A DNA stretch of 64,000 bases from contig LR594584.1 of NCBI GenBank assembly GCA_901538445.1, positions 3,505,586 to 3,569,585 of the forward strand. Direction: 5' to 3'. Below, one piece after another: positions 44,334-52,642 of this stretch. The stretch's first letter is position 1; each line of letters begins with the position of its first letter. Source of the stretch: Gemmataceae bacterium (GTDB taxonomy: Bacteria > Planctomycetota > Planctomycetia > Gemmatales > Gemmataceae). Position numbers and translations under genes: made by a program. Below the pieces are notes generated by a model. It was not told the DNA's origin. It searched no databases and worked only from the letters and a program-made list of their open reading frames with translations.

Positions 44334-44834
44334 TCAGCCTCCCGAGGGGTCCGGTCGAGCGGCCTCCGCGGCCGCGCCCTTCGCGGCCGGGTCGAGCACC
44401 ATCTGGGCGAGTGTCAGGGTGAACGGCCGGCCCTTCATGTCGCGGGTCACGGTCACGCTCACGAGGTACAGGTTCGTGCCCTGGAGTTCCGAGTTCATGG
44501 ACCACGACCACCCGGCGTCGCTGTCCCCGAACTCGCCGCTGCTGCTCTCGCTCAGGGTCTCGATGCCGGTCTCGAACTCGGCGAGCTTCGCCTGCGCGAG
44601 CCGGGCACCGGTCGCGTGCAACCGGGACTCCAGCTCGTAGTCCGTCCCCATGTCCACGAGCCGCGAGATGGCCACGATCGCGATGAAGAAGATCGTCATC
44701 GCGAGCAGCACTTCGATCAGCGACAGGCCGCGCCGGTGGGAGTGGCGAGTGGGGAGCGAACAGCGGGCAGCACGAACCGACGCCCGGTCCCACTGTCCGC
44801 TGCCCACTGCCCACTGTTCACTTCGGAGTTTCAC
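44334..44834 (-). CDS. gspI: T2SS minor pseudopilin GspI with a repeat-encoded leader
   Basis: Encodes 166 residues. The start is a GTG at 44834, overlapping the gspH stop as GTGA. The prepilin motif HRRGLSLIEVLLAMTIFFIAIVAISRL puts cleavage after G36, with E at +5. The leader is about 36 residues instead of the usual 6-10: residues 6-33 come from a heptamer-type inverted repeat (44736-44820, CAGTGGG/CCCACTG). GspI forms the first heterodimer of the tip with GspJ. The mature part looks normal in length for GspI. Confidence 0.85.
   Translation of the reverse strand: MKLRSEQWAVGSGQWDRASVRAARCSLPTRHSHRRGLSLIEVLLAMTIFFIAIVAISRLVDMGTDYELESRLHATGARLAQAKLAEFETGIETLSESSSGEFGDSDAGWSWSMNSELQGTNLYLVSVTVTRDMKGRPFTLTLAQMVLDPAAKGAAAEAARPDPSGG
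44736..44820. repeat. Heptamer-type inverted repeat inside the gspI leader
   Basis: On the + strand GGTGGGAGTGGCGAGTGGGG at the left faces CCACTGTCCGCTGCCCACTG at the right, built from variants of the 7-mer CAGTGGG. It is the same repeat type as 47514-47612. Like the gspK palindrome it keeps the reading frame and lies just after the GTGA coupling. Confidence 0.8.
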
Positions 44835-45373
44835 TGCTGGCCCCCGGGGGTTTGGGGCACGTTGCGGGCCTGGCCCGTCAGCCCGCGGACCTGGATCACG
44901 ATCGGGGCGAAGGTGCTCTGCTTGATCGTCACGGTGCAGGACCGGGCCTCCTTCGAGCTGCCGTCGGGCCGCAGCGTGGCGACCGTGCTCCACTCGCTCC
45001 CGTCGGACGGCCGCTCGTCGCCCTCTTCGAGTTGCAGTTCGATGGTCGCCTCGTCGAGCGTGTCCTCGGTGACGACCGAGCCGTAGCTCGGGGGGTCTTC
45101 GGCCGTGCCCGTCCCGAAGTTCTCGGTGTCCGGGCCGACGCGGATGCGGGTCTGGTCGCTGTGGACCGCGACCCGGTACGGCGTGCCCCGCTCCATGGCC
45201 TTCGCACGCCCCTCGGCGAGCCGCGTGCGGAAGATGTCGGCGGCCGCCTTCTGCTTGGTGTTGCCGTAGAACCCGGCCAGCGACGGCGCGATGATCGCGC
45301 CGAGGATCACCAGCACCGCGAGGACGGCGACCATCTCCAGGAGCGTGTAACCGTTGCGGCGCTGGCGAGGCAT
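44831..45373 (-). CDS. gspH: T2SS minor pseudopilin GspH
   Basis: Encodes 180 residues. MPRQRRNGYTLLEMVAVLAVLVILGAIIAPSL is a prepilin leader with cleavage after G8 and Glu at +5. The ...KAAADIFRTRLAEGRAKAMERGTPYRVAVHSDQTRIRVG segment is the classic GspH/FimT-like domain, including the conserved R-x-x-A-x-x-R-G. It joins GspI-J-K in the tip. It lies 33 bases after gspG, the gap being purine-rich enough for a ribosome binding site. Confidence 0.92.
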   Translation of the reverse strand: MPRQRRNGYTLLEMVAVLAVLVILGAIIAPSLAGFYGNTKQKAAADIFRTRLAEGRAKAMERGTPYRVAVHSDQTRIRVGPDTENFGTGTAEDPPSYGSVVTEDTLDEATIELQLEEGDERPSDGSEWSTVATLRPDGSSKEARSCTVTIKQSTFAPIVIQVRGLTGQARNVPQTPGGQQ

Positions 45374-45406
45374 GAGAGCGGTCTCCGGGCGGGGCGAAGC
45401 AAGTGA

Positions 45407-45832
45407 CTACCGACCGGAGTTGATGTCGGGGACGATGATCTGCGGCTTCCCCGGCGGCTGACACGTCACGTAGATGCGGTCGATCATCGTGCCGTCGGCC
45501 TGCTGGGCCTGGTCCATCTGGACTTCGTACATGACACCGGGCCACGGGCTCTGGAACGCCTGCTGGCCCTGTTCCAGAAGGGGCGTGACTTCCGACGGGT
45601 CCTGGGGCCAGCGGAGCTGCTGGGTGTAAAAGGTCTCGTAGGACTTCTTGATGGCGAGCATGTCGTTCTTGGCCCGGCCGACCTTGGCGTCTTCGAGGTA
45701 GCGGAACACCGAGATGCTCGCGACGCCGGCGAGGATCACGAGGATCGCCACCACCACCAGCACTTCGAGGAGGGTGAAGCCAGCACGCCGGAGGGCACTG
45801 CGGCGGGTGGTCTGAACGGTCGTCAGCAGCAT
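45407..45832 (-). CDS. gspG: T2SS major pseudopilin GspG
   Basis: Encodes 141 residues. Prepilin cleavage is expected at RRAG-FTLLEVLVVVAILVILAGVASISV. Downstream, KVGRAKNDMLAIKKSYETFYTQQLRWPQDPSEV fits the GspG alpha-beta fold and the P-x-x calcium-site region. GspG polymerises into the periplasmic pseudopilus that pushes folded substrates through the secretin. AGGAGA precedes the ATG. It has its own ribosome binding site, as a 443-base repeat-containing gap separates it from gspF. Confidence 0.93.
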   Translation of the reverse strand: MLLTTVQTTRRSALRRAGFTLLEVLVVVAILVILAGVASISVFRYLEDAKVGRAKNDMLAIKKSYETFYTQQLRWPQDPSEVTPLLEQGQQAFQSPWPGVMYEVQMDQAQQADGTMIDRIYVTCQPPGKPQIIVPDINSGR

Positions 45833-46014
45833 GTGAGAAGTCTCCTGGCTCGTGGAGAGCGCCCGGTTCGGGCAGCGTTCCGGGTGGTGTCCTGGCCCTA
45901 AGTATATTCGCGCCGGGCGTTAACCAATCATGAGAGAGCATCCGCTTGAGCTTCATCATCGTCGGCGGATCGGGTTGCGACCGATCAGAACCGGACCAGT
46001 TGAGGGCGGGCGCG

Positions 46015-46131
46015 ATGGTTCTGGCGGATTTGGGGGGACCGGTCTCCAGAAACACCGCGAACTCAGAATCACCCAAAACTCTTCAGAAACAGCCCAAACT
46101 CTTCAGAAAGACCGTGAACTCTCCAGAACCA
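46015..46131 (+). repeat. Iterated 20-nt element, copy 3 (diverged)
   Basis: A 39-nt module (46015-46053) again starts ATGGTTCTGG and ends TCTCCAGAAAC. It is followed by units AACTCAGAATC, AAACTCTTCAGAAAC, AAACTCTTCAGAAAG and GAACTCTCCAGAACC at about 20-base steps. The module has the same length as in copies 1 and 2 but differs at several positions, so it is an older relative. It lies between gspF and gspG and is transcribed, if at all, on the complement of its array orientation. Confidence 0.88.
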
Positions 46132-46179
46132 ACGCCGAAGAGCCATCACAGTGCTTCCGCACCAAGTCCGGTTGCCCTT

Positions 46180-46246
46180 GGTAGGGCAAGGCATTCTTGC
46201 CTGCCTCCAACCGCCTCACGAGGCAGACAAGAATGTCTGCCCCACC
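46180..46246. repeat. Palindromic repeat of the GGCAGACAAGAATGTCTGCC type
   Basis: GGTAGGGCAAGGCATTCTTGCCTGCC on the left faces GGCAGACAAGAATGTCTGCCCCACC on the right with several mismatches. I recall sequences of the form 'GGTGGGGCAGACATTCTTGTCTGC' as a frequent dispersed palindrome in Planctomycete genomes. It sits directly after copy 3 of the 20-nt element. Confidence 0.8.
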
Positions 46247-46275
46247 AGACAGAACCGTATCCCTGGGACTCGGTC

Positions 46276-47505
46276 TCACTGCCCCACCGCACTGCCCATC
46301 TTGAACACCGGCAGCAGCAAGCCGGCGACGATCAGCAGCGTGATGCCGGCCATCACGAGCAGCATGATCGGTTCGAGCAACTTGACCATCAGGTCGAGGT
46401 TGCGGGCGGTGCGCTTCTCCAGGCCGTTCGCGACGTTGATGAGCACCGTTTCGAGGCTGTTGGCCTCCTCGGCGATCGTAATCATCTCGACGACGTCGCT
46501 CGGGAAGTACCCGGAGCGGCGGAGCGGGTCGGCGAGCTTCTGGCCGGCGGTCACGTTCTCGGCGCTCTTTTCGATGGCCAGCGACAGCACCTTGTTGCCG
46601 GTCGAGTCCTTCGCGATGTGCAGCGCCTTCAGGATCGGGATGCCGTTGTGGAGCATCGTCCCGAGGATGCGGCAGAACCGCGACAGGGCGAGGTTCAGGA
46701 AGATCGGCCCGAACAGGGGCAGGCGGATCTTCCACCGGTCGGCCCAGGCCCGGCCGCTCCCGCGGGTCCACCGCACGAACGCGACGACCGCGACGATCCC
46801 CCCGATGATGGCGGCGATGCCCTGCCACGTGCGGAGGAAGTCGCTGAACGCCATCAGGTACGTCGTGAGGGCCGGGAGCTCGCCCTTCTCCTTGAGCTTC
46901 TCGAAGATCTTCCCGAACTTCGGCACGAAGAAGATGATGAGGATGTTCAGCACGCAAAACCCGGCGACCGCGAGGAACATCGGGTACGCCAGCGCGCCGA
47001 CCACCTTCGCCTTCAGGTCCTCCTGGTGCTCGACGAACGTCGCGATGCGCTGGAGCACCTCTTCGAGGAACCCGCCCTCCTGACCGGCCCGGATCATGCT
47101 GATCGCGAGTTCGCCGAACACGTGCGTGTGCTGGCCCATCGCCTGGGCCAGCCCGGTGCCGTCGGCCACCTTGCCCCGCACGTCGCGGATCACGGCCTGG
47201 AGCGTCGGGTTGGCGCTCTGGCGCTCGAGCAGTTCGAGGGACCGCAGCAGTGGAACGCCGGAGTGGAGCAGGTCGGCGAGCTGCGAGTACATGGTCGCGA
47301 GCTGCCGGCCCTTGACCTTCTTGGCGAAGAACCCGCCGCCCTTCCCGCCGCCCCCGAGCGGTTGGTTGCGGGCGAGGTCGATCTTCACCGGGAAGAGCCC
47401 GCGGCCGTCGAGGATGAGCGCGACCTCGCGCTCGCTGTTCGCGGTGAGGGTGCCCGTGGACTTCGTCCCGGTGCGGGCCATCGCGGTGAAGGTGAAGTCG
47501 GGCAT
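46276..47505 (-). CDS. gspF: T2SS inner-membrane platform protein GspF
   Basis: Encodes 409 residues, typical length. It has an N-terminal domain (FTFTAMARTGTKSTGTLTANSEREVALILDGRGLFPVKIDL) and two GspF repeats, seen as LADLLHSGVPLLRSLELLERQS and LSRFCRILGTMLHNGIPILKAL...IEKSAENVTAGQKLADPLRR. Three hydrophobic helices are present, the last near the C-terminus (IMLLVMAGITLLIVAGLLLPVF). GspF couples the GspE ATPase to pseudopilus assembly. No purine-rich ribosome binding site precedes its ATG; that position is occupied by the heptamer-repeat DNA. Confidence 0.95.
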   Translation of the reverse strand: MPDFTFTAMARTGTKSTGTLTANSEREVALILDGRGLFPVKIDLARNQPLGGGGKGGGFFAKKVKGRQLATMYSQLADLLHSGVPLLRSLELLERQSANPTLQAVIRDVRGKVADGTGLAQAMGQHTHVFGELAISMIRAGQEGGFLEEVLQRIATFVEHQEDLKAKVVGALAYPMFLAVAGFCVLNILIIFFVPKFGKIFEKLKEKGELPALTTYLMAFSDFLRTWQGIAAIIGGIVAVVAFVRWTRGSGRAWADRWKIRLPLFGPIFLNLALSRFCRILGTMLHNGIPILKALHIAKDSTGNKVLSLAIEKSAENVTAGQKLADPLRRSGYFPSDVVEMITIAEEANSLETVLINVANGLEKRTARNLDLMVKLLEPIMLLVMAGITLLIVAGLLLPVFKMGSAVGQ

Positions 47506-47513
47506 CGCGTCGC

Positions 47514-47612
47514 GAGTGGACAGTGGTTAGTGGGCAGTGGACAGCAAGCAGGAAAGCCGAGGACAGCAGGTTTTCTCTGCCCACTGCCCACTTTCCACTG
47601 CCCACTGAGTCA
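47514..47612. repeat. Heptamer-type inverted repeat between gspE and gspF
   Basis: GAGTGGACAGTGGTTAGTGG at the left faces GCCCACTGCCCACTTTCCAC at the right, built from variants of CAGTGGG, with the centre ACAGCAAGCAGGAAAGCCGA. The gspE stop (TGA, 47610-47612) is immediately at its edge. It is the same repeat type as the one inside the gspI leader. Confidence 0.8.
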
Positions 47613-49403
47613 GCTAATGTCGCCCGCCGTGGTGCGGGTCACTTCCTCGACGGTGGTGGTGCCGGCGAGCACCTTCCGCCAGCCGTCTTGTCGGAGGGTG
47701 ATCATGCCGGCCTTGAGCGCTTCGAGGCGGATCACGCCGGCGTTCACCCGCTGGCCGACGAGGTCGCGCATCGCGTCGTTGTTGACGAGCAGTTCGTGGA
47801 TGCCGGTCCGGCCGCGGAACCCGGACTGCCGGCACGCCCGGCACCCCATCCCCTTCACCAGCTTGCCGTCGTGGTGGGCGGCCGCGCCCATCATCTCGAC
47901 CATCCCCTGTTGAATGGCGATGTCGGCCGCGGGCTTCACCGCGTTCGGGCGGAGCGGGAAGTCGAGCGGGAGCGTGTCCGGGTCCGGGACGTAGGCGGCC
48001 TTGCACTCGGGGCACACGGTCCGCACGAGCCGCTGGGCCATGACGCCTTCGACCGTGGACGACACGAGGAACGGCTCGACCCCCATGTCGATCATGCGGG
48101 TAAAGGCACTGGCGGCGTCGTTCGTGTGGAGCGTGCTGAACACCATGTGGCCGGTGAGCGACGCCTGGATCGCCATCTCGGCCGTTTCGAGGTCGCGGAT
48201 TTCGCCGACGAGGATGACGTCCGGGTCGTGCCGCAGGATCGACCGCAGCGCCGCGGCGAACGTCAGCCCGATCTTCGCGTGCGTCTGGATCTGGCTGATG
48301 CCGTCCTGGTGGTACTCGACGGGGTCCTCGACCGTGATGATCTTGGTGACCTCGTCCTTGATCTCGTTGAGGGCCGAGTACAGCGTCGTGGACTTGCCCG
48401 AGCCGGTCGGGCCGGTGACGAGGACGATCCCGTGCGGGCGGTCGATGAGCTGCTTGAACGTGCCGTACACGTCCGGGAGCATCCCGCAACTGGACAGGTT
48501 GAACTTCATCCGGCCCTTGTCGAGGAGCCGCATGACGATGCCCTCGCCGTGGGTCATCGGGATGATCGACACGCGGACGTCGATCTCGCGGCCCTGCACC
48601 TTCATCTTGATGCGGCCGTCCTGCGGGAGCCGCTTCTCGGCGATGTTGAGCCGGGCCATGATCTTGATGCGGCTGATGATCGCGGCCTGGAACCGGTTGA
48701 TCTCCGGGGGGAGGTTCTGGAGCTGGAGCAGTCCGTCGATCCGGTACCGGATGCGGATGCCCTTCTCCTCGCACTCGACGTGGATGTCGGACGCCCGCTC
48801 GTTGGCGGCTTCGACGAGGATCTGGTTTACGAGCCGGACGACCGACGCTTCCTGAGCCTGCTTGGCGAGTTCCGAGTCGTCGGCCTCGATCCCCTCGAGG
48901 AACTCGATGTCGTCCTGGCCCTTGGCCTCCTCGGCGAGGGCCGCGACCGTGTCGCCGCCGACGCCGAAGTGCTGCTTGATGAGGCGGCTGATCTCGCGGT
49001 TCGGCGCGAGGACCGGCATGACGTGCAGGCCGGTGAGCGTCTGGAGCTCGTCGATCGCGTAGGCGTCGAACGGGTCGCCGGTGGCGACGACGAGGGTGCC
49101 GTTGTGCCGCGACACCGGCATCAGGTTCTTGCGGTGGACGAGCTTCTGCGGCATCGCCGCGAGGACGCCCGGTTCGATGGTGGCGCGGGTGAGATCGACG
49201 AGTTCGAGGCCGAACTCCTCGGCGAGCACCGGGAGCAGCGCCTCCTCGCGGACGAACCCCTTGTCGATGAGCACCTGGTGCGGGGGGTACTCGGGCGCGT
49301 TGCGGATGGCGTCGGCGGCCCGGGAGCGGTCCGCGTCGAGCAACAGACCGCGGGCGGAGAGCGTTTCGAGCAGTTGCATGGCGACCCCGTGTGCCCCGAA
49401 CAT
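47610..49403 (-). CDS. gspE: T2SS secretion ATPase GspE
   Basis: Encodes 597 residues. An in-frame ATG at 49379 (MQLLETLSAR) is an alternative start. The N-terminal GspE/MshEN domain (LIDKGFVREEALLPVLAEEFGLELVDL) is followed by the ATPase core: VLVTGPTGSGKSTTLYS Walker A (about 325-341), DPVEYHQDGISQIQ, DVILVGEIRDLETAEMA, and STLHTNDAASAFTRM. The C-terminal zinc module has CPECKAAY and GCRACRQSGFRGR. It hydrolyses ATP to drive pseudopilus growth in the cytoplasm. It is the first gene of the operon. Confidence 0.96.
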   Translation of the reverse strand: MFGAHGVAMQLLETLSARGLLLDADRSRAADAIRNAPEYPPHQVLIDKGFVREEALLPVLAEEFGLELVDLTRATIEPGVLAAMPQKLVHRKNLMPVSRHNGTLVVATGDPFDAYAIDELQTLTGLHVMPVLAPNREISRLIKQHFGVGGDTVAALAEEAKGQDDIEFLEGIEADDSELAKQAQEASVVRLVNQILVEAANERASDIHVECEEKGIRIRYRIDGLLQLQNLPPEINRFQAAIISRIKIMARLNIAEKRLPQDGRIKMKVQGREIDVRVSIIPMTHGEGIVMRLLDKGRMKFNLSSCGMLPDVYGTFKQLIDRPHGIVLVTGPTGSGKSTTLYSALNEIKDEVTKIITVEDPVEYHQDGISQIQTHAKIGLTFAAALRSILRHDPDVILVGEIRDLETAEMAIQASLTGHMVFSTLHTNDAASAFTRMIDMGVEPFLVSSTVEGVMAQRLVRTVCPECKAAYVPDPDTLPLDFPLRPNAVKPAADIAIQQGMVEMMGAAAHHDGKLVKGMGCRACRQSGFRGRTGIHELLVNNDAMRDLVGQRVNAGVIRLEALKAGMITLRQDGWRKVLAGTTTVEEVTRTTAGDIS

Positions 49404-49626
49404 ACCCGCGGGGGGCCGCGAAGGTTTCGCGTGCCGTCTCGTGTGAGCCTAAACGATTCTAGTTCCTCAGAAATGAGAATCTGCTGAAACGGGGCAACCC
49501 GTGACGCCGCGCCGCCCGCACGAACCGCACGACCGACGGAGTGGTGGGAGGAACGGAAGACGGGTATAGTTTGGCCACAGGAGGCCGACGGCGGATCTCC
49601 GCGTTCAGGATGTGTGGAGCGGTCGC

Positions 49627-50292
49627 ATGGACACCGTCATCGTCACCAACGAACAGCAAATCGACATCCCGGCGTGGGTCGCGGACTTCGAGTCGTTCCG
49701 CCGCTGGCTGGAGTCGGAGGAGTTCCCCGAGCACGGAAAGGTCTGCTTCATCCACGGCAAGGTCTGGGTGGACCTCAGCATGGAAGAGTTCCTCAGCCAC
49801 AACATGCTGCGCACCGAAATTGGACGGGTTCTCGCGAACCTCATGAAGGAGACGAAGTTCGGGCACTTCGCGAGCGAGGGGATGCGGTACGTTCACCCCG
49901 AGACGGAACTCTCGACCGAGCCGGACGGCATGGTCATCTCGCACGCGGCGCTGCGCGACGGGCGTGTTCAACTCGTGGGCGGGAAGAAGGGCGACCAGAC
50001 GCAGGTCGTCGGCTCGCCGGACATTTTCATCGAGGTCGTGAGCCGCAGTTCGGAGGTCAAGGACTCCGAGTGGGCGATGTCCGCGTACTTCGACGCCGGG
50101 ATCGCCGAGTACTGGGTGATCGACGGCCGCGACGAGGACGATCTGCGGTTCGACATCTTCAAGCGGAGTAAGAAGGAGTTCACCGCCACCCGCAAACAGG
50201 GCGGGTGGGTGAGGTCCGCCGTTCTGGAGCGGTCGTTCCGCCTCGTGCTCGCCGGCGGCGAAAGGCCGGAGTTCACGCTCGAAGTTCGCTGA
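49627..50292 (+). CDS. Uma2-family (PD-(D/E)xK) nuclease-like protein
   Basis: Encodes 221 residues from the ATG at 49627; an in-frame GTG at 49612 is possible. The family signatures are EPDGMVISHAALRDG, VGSPDIFIEVVSRSSEVKD (conserved D...E-V-x-S), and AEYWVIDGRDEDDLRF. It has the restriction-endonuclease fold, but no activity is demonstrated for Uma2 proteins. It is closely followed by the membrane spermidine-synthase-like gene. A paralogue (52643) has the same PD...E-I-V-S layout, so the two probably arose by duplication. Confidence 0.88.
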   Translation: MDTVIVTNEQQIDIPAWVADFESFRRWLESEEFPEHGKVCFIHGKVWVDLSMEEFLSHNMLRTEIGRVLANLMKETKFGHFASEGMRYVHPETELSTEPDGMVISHAALRDGRVQLVGGKKGDQTQVVGSPDIFIEVVSRSSEVKDSEWAMSAYFDAGIAEYWVIDGRDEDDLRFDIFKRSKKEFTATRKQGGWVRSAVLERSFRLVLAGGERPEFTLEVR

Positions 50293-50315
50293 TCGCCCCT
50301 CGTCCACGGTGCCGC

Positions 50316-52580
50316 ATGCCGCTTCTGTTCTCGCTCACGCTCTTCTGTAGCGCGTTCCTGCTGTTCCAGGTCCAGCCGATGGTCGGGAAGATGCTGCTGC
50401 CGAAGCTCGGCGGCACCCCCGCGGTCTGGAACACGTGCATGGTGTTCTTCCAGGCGGCGCTGCTCCTCGGGTACGCTTACGCGCACGCGCTCTCGAAGTG
50501 GCTCGGGAGCCGCCGCGGGTCGGTCGTTCACCTCGCGGTGATGATCCTCCCGGCGCTGGTGCTGCCGATCGCCATCGGCGACGACGCCTTCCGCTCGGCC
50601 GCCGCGAGCAACCACCCGGTGCTCGTGATCCTCGGGCAACTCAGCGCCGGCGTCGGGCTGCCGTTCTTCGTGCTCTCGACGACCGCCCCGCTGTTACAGC
50701 GGTGGTTCAGCGACACCGGGCACCCGGCGGCCCGCGACCCGTACTTCCTGTACGCCGCGAGCAACGTCGGCAGCATGGTCGCGCTGCTCGGCTACCCGCT
50801 CGTCGTCGAACCGGTCCTGCCGCTCGACGGCCAGAGCTGGTACTGGATGTGGGGGTACGCCGTGTTCGCCGCGCTGGTGGCCGCGTGCGCCGCGACGCTG
50901 TGGCGGAACCGAACGCCCGCCCCCGAGGGGACCGCCGCGCCCGAACCGGAGCGCGCCGCCGACCCGCTGAACTGGCCGCGGCGGCTGCGGTGGGTGTTCC
51001 TGTCGTTCGTGCCGTCGAGCCTGCTGCTCGGCTGCACGACGTACATCTCGACCGACCTCGCGCCGATCCCGCTCATGTGGGTGGTGCCGCTCGCGCTGTA
51101 CCTGCTCACCTTCATCCTGGTGTTCGCCAAGCGGCCGCCGATCCCGCACCACCTCGCCAGCCGCGTGCTGCCGATCGCGGTGCTGGCGCTCGTGCTCCAG
51201 GTGCTGATGGTCGCGACGCAGTTCCGCGGGCTGCCGTTCTGGGTGCTGCCGCTGATCCACCTGTTCACGTTCTTCGTCGTCGCGCTCGTCGGCCACGGCG
51301 AACTCGCGAAGGACCGGCCCGCCCCCGAGCACCTCACCGAGTTCTACCTGTGGATGTCGGTCGGCGGCGTGCTCGGCGGGGTGTTCAACGCGCTCGTCGC
51401 GCCCGTCGTGTTCCAGCACACCGGGCTGACCGAGTACCCGCTCGCGCTCGTGCTCGGGTGCCTGCTGCGGCCGCGGGGGAAGAACGCCGACGGCACCCCA
51501 CAGCAGACGAACGTCTGGGACGTGGTCCTGCCCGCGGCGCTGTGCGTCGGCACCGTCGGACTGCTGCTCCTGACCCGTGCGCTGGACATGGAGCCGGGGC
51601 CGGCCCGCAACGGCATCGCGTTCGGGCTCCCGTGCGTCATCGCCTTCACGTTCGTGGACCGGGTGCCGCGGTACGCGCTCGCGGTGGCGGCGCTGTTCGT
51701 CGCCGGGGCGGTGAACACGAACCAGGACCGGCTCACGCTGGAGCGGAACTTCTTCGGGGTGGTCGCGGTCGTGAACGCGAGGTCGGACGACGGCTCGCAC
51801 TTCCGCCAGATGATCCACGGCAACACGCTGCACGGGCAGATGCGGGTGGACGCGACCGACGCCGACGGCCGGCACGAGCCGCTAACGTACTACTACCGCA
51901 CGGGGCCGGTGGGCACGGCGATGCTGGCGTGGCAAAAGAGCCGCCCGCCCGGCGCGACCGTCGGCGTGATCGGCCTCGGCACCGGCTCGCTCGCGTACTA
52001 CGCCCGCCCCGGCGACTCGTGGACCTTCTACGAGATCGACCCGACCGTCGAGCGGCTCGCGAGCGACCCGCGGTACTTCTCGTTCCTGGCCGAGTGCCGC
52101 GCGGCCGACTCGAAGGTCGTCCTCGGCGACGCCTACCTGCGGTTGCAGGAGGTTCCGCCCGGGACGTTCGACTTCCTGGTACTCGACGCGTTCAGCTCCG
52201 ACTCGATCCCGGTCCACCTGCTCACCCGCGAGGCGCTCGCGCTGTACCGGTCGCGGATGAAACCGGGCGGCGTGATGGCGTTCCACATCTCGAACCGCTA
52301 CCTGAACCTCCGGCCCATCCTGGCGAAGCTCGCCGAGGACGCCGGCATGGAGGTCCGCGGGTGGCGAGACATGGCGACCGACGAGGAGAAGAAGCAGGGC
52401 AAGAGCGAGTCGGAGTGGGCGGTCCTGGCCGACCGCGAGGCCGACCTCGCCCCGATCGTACGGCCCCGCGGCCCCGGCGCGATCGCCGACCCGCGGTGGG
52501 AGAAGATGGCGTCGCAGCCCAACACCCCGCTGTGGACCAACAACTTCTCGAACCTGCTCAGCGCGTTCCTCCACGACTGA
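50316..52580 (+). CDS. Membrane protein fused to a spermidine-synthase-like methyltransferase-fold domain
   Basis: Encodes 754 residues. The first ~480 residues contain many hydrophobic helices (for example LLFSLTLFCSAFLLFQVQPMVGKMLLPKLGG at the start; several pairs follow). The last ~230 form a Rossmann domain of the polyamine-synthase type: VGVIGLGTGSLAYYARPGDSWTFYEIDPTVERLA (about 548-580), then VVLGDAYLRLQ, FDFLVLDAFSSDSIPVHLLTREAL. Such 'fused MFS/spermidine synthase' proteins are common in Planctomycetes; whether they make polyamines is unproven. The start gives MPLLFSLTLFCSAF. It follows the first Uma2 gene by 23 bases. Confidence 0.9.
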   Translation: MPLLFSLTLFCSAFLLFQVQPMVGKMLLPKLGGTPAVWNTCMVFFQAALLLGYAYAHALSKWLGSRRGSVVHLAVMILPALVLPIAIGDDAFRSAAASNHPVLVILGQLSAGVGLPFFVLSTTAPLLQRWFSDTGHPAARDPYFLYAASNVGSMVALLGYPLVVEPVLPLDGQSWYWMWGYAVFAALVAACAATLWRNRTPAPEGTAAPEPERAADPLNWPRRLRWVFLSFVPSSLLLGCTTYISTDLAPIPLMWVVPLALYLLTFILVFAKRPPIPHHLASRVLPIAVLALVLQVLMVATQFRGLPFWVLPLIHLFTFFVVALVGHGELAKDRPAPEHLTEFYLWMSVGGVLGGVFNALVAPVVFQHTGLTEYPLALVLGCLLRPRGKNADGTPQQTNVWDVVLPAALCVGTVGLLLLTRALDMEPGPARNGIAFGLPCVIAFTFVDRVPRYALAVAALFVAGAVNTNQDRLTLERNFFGVVAVVNARSDDGSHFRQMIHGNTLHGQMRVDATDADGRHEPLTYYYRTGPVGTAMLAWQKSRPPGATVGVIGLGTGSLAYYARPGDSWTFYEIDPTVERLASDPRYFSFLAECRAADSKVVLGDAYLRLQEVPPGTFDFLVLDAFSSDSIPVHLLTREALALYRSRMKPGGVMAFHISNRYLNLRPILAKLAEDAGMEVRGWRDMATDEEKKQGKSESEWAVLADREADLAPIVRPRGPGAIADPRWEKMASQPNTPLWTNNFSNLLSAFLHD

Positions 52581-52642
52581 CCAGAGCGCTCGCCTTGGAG
52601 CGCGGCAGGCACCGGTGGTACACTGCGGCGAAGGAGGGAGCC

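Larger units (their letters stand above)
45833..46275. other. Repeat-filled gap inside the T2SS operon
   Basis: This 443-base interval between gspF and gspG holds copy 3 of the 20-nt iterated element (46015-46131) and a long imperfect palindrome (46180-46246). A gap of this size inside a pseudopilin operon is unusual. No coding sequence is believable here. It may carry an internal promoter for gspG, although none is obvious. Confidence 0.65.

Noticed and set aside
49404-49626. Search for a promoter or small RNA between gspE and the first Uma2 gene
   Set aside because: Nothing beyond ordinary GC-rich spacing was seen; no hairpin with T run and no sigma-type boxes that I trust.
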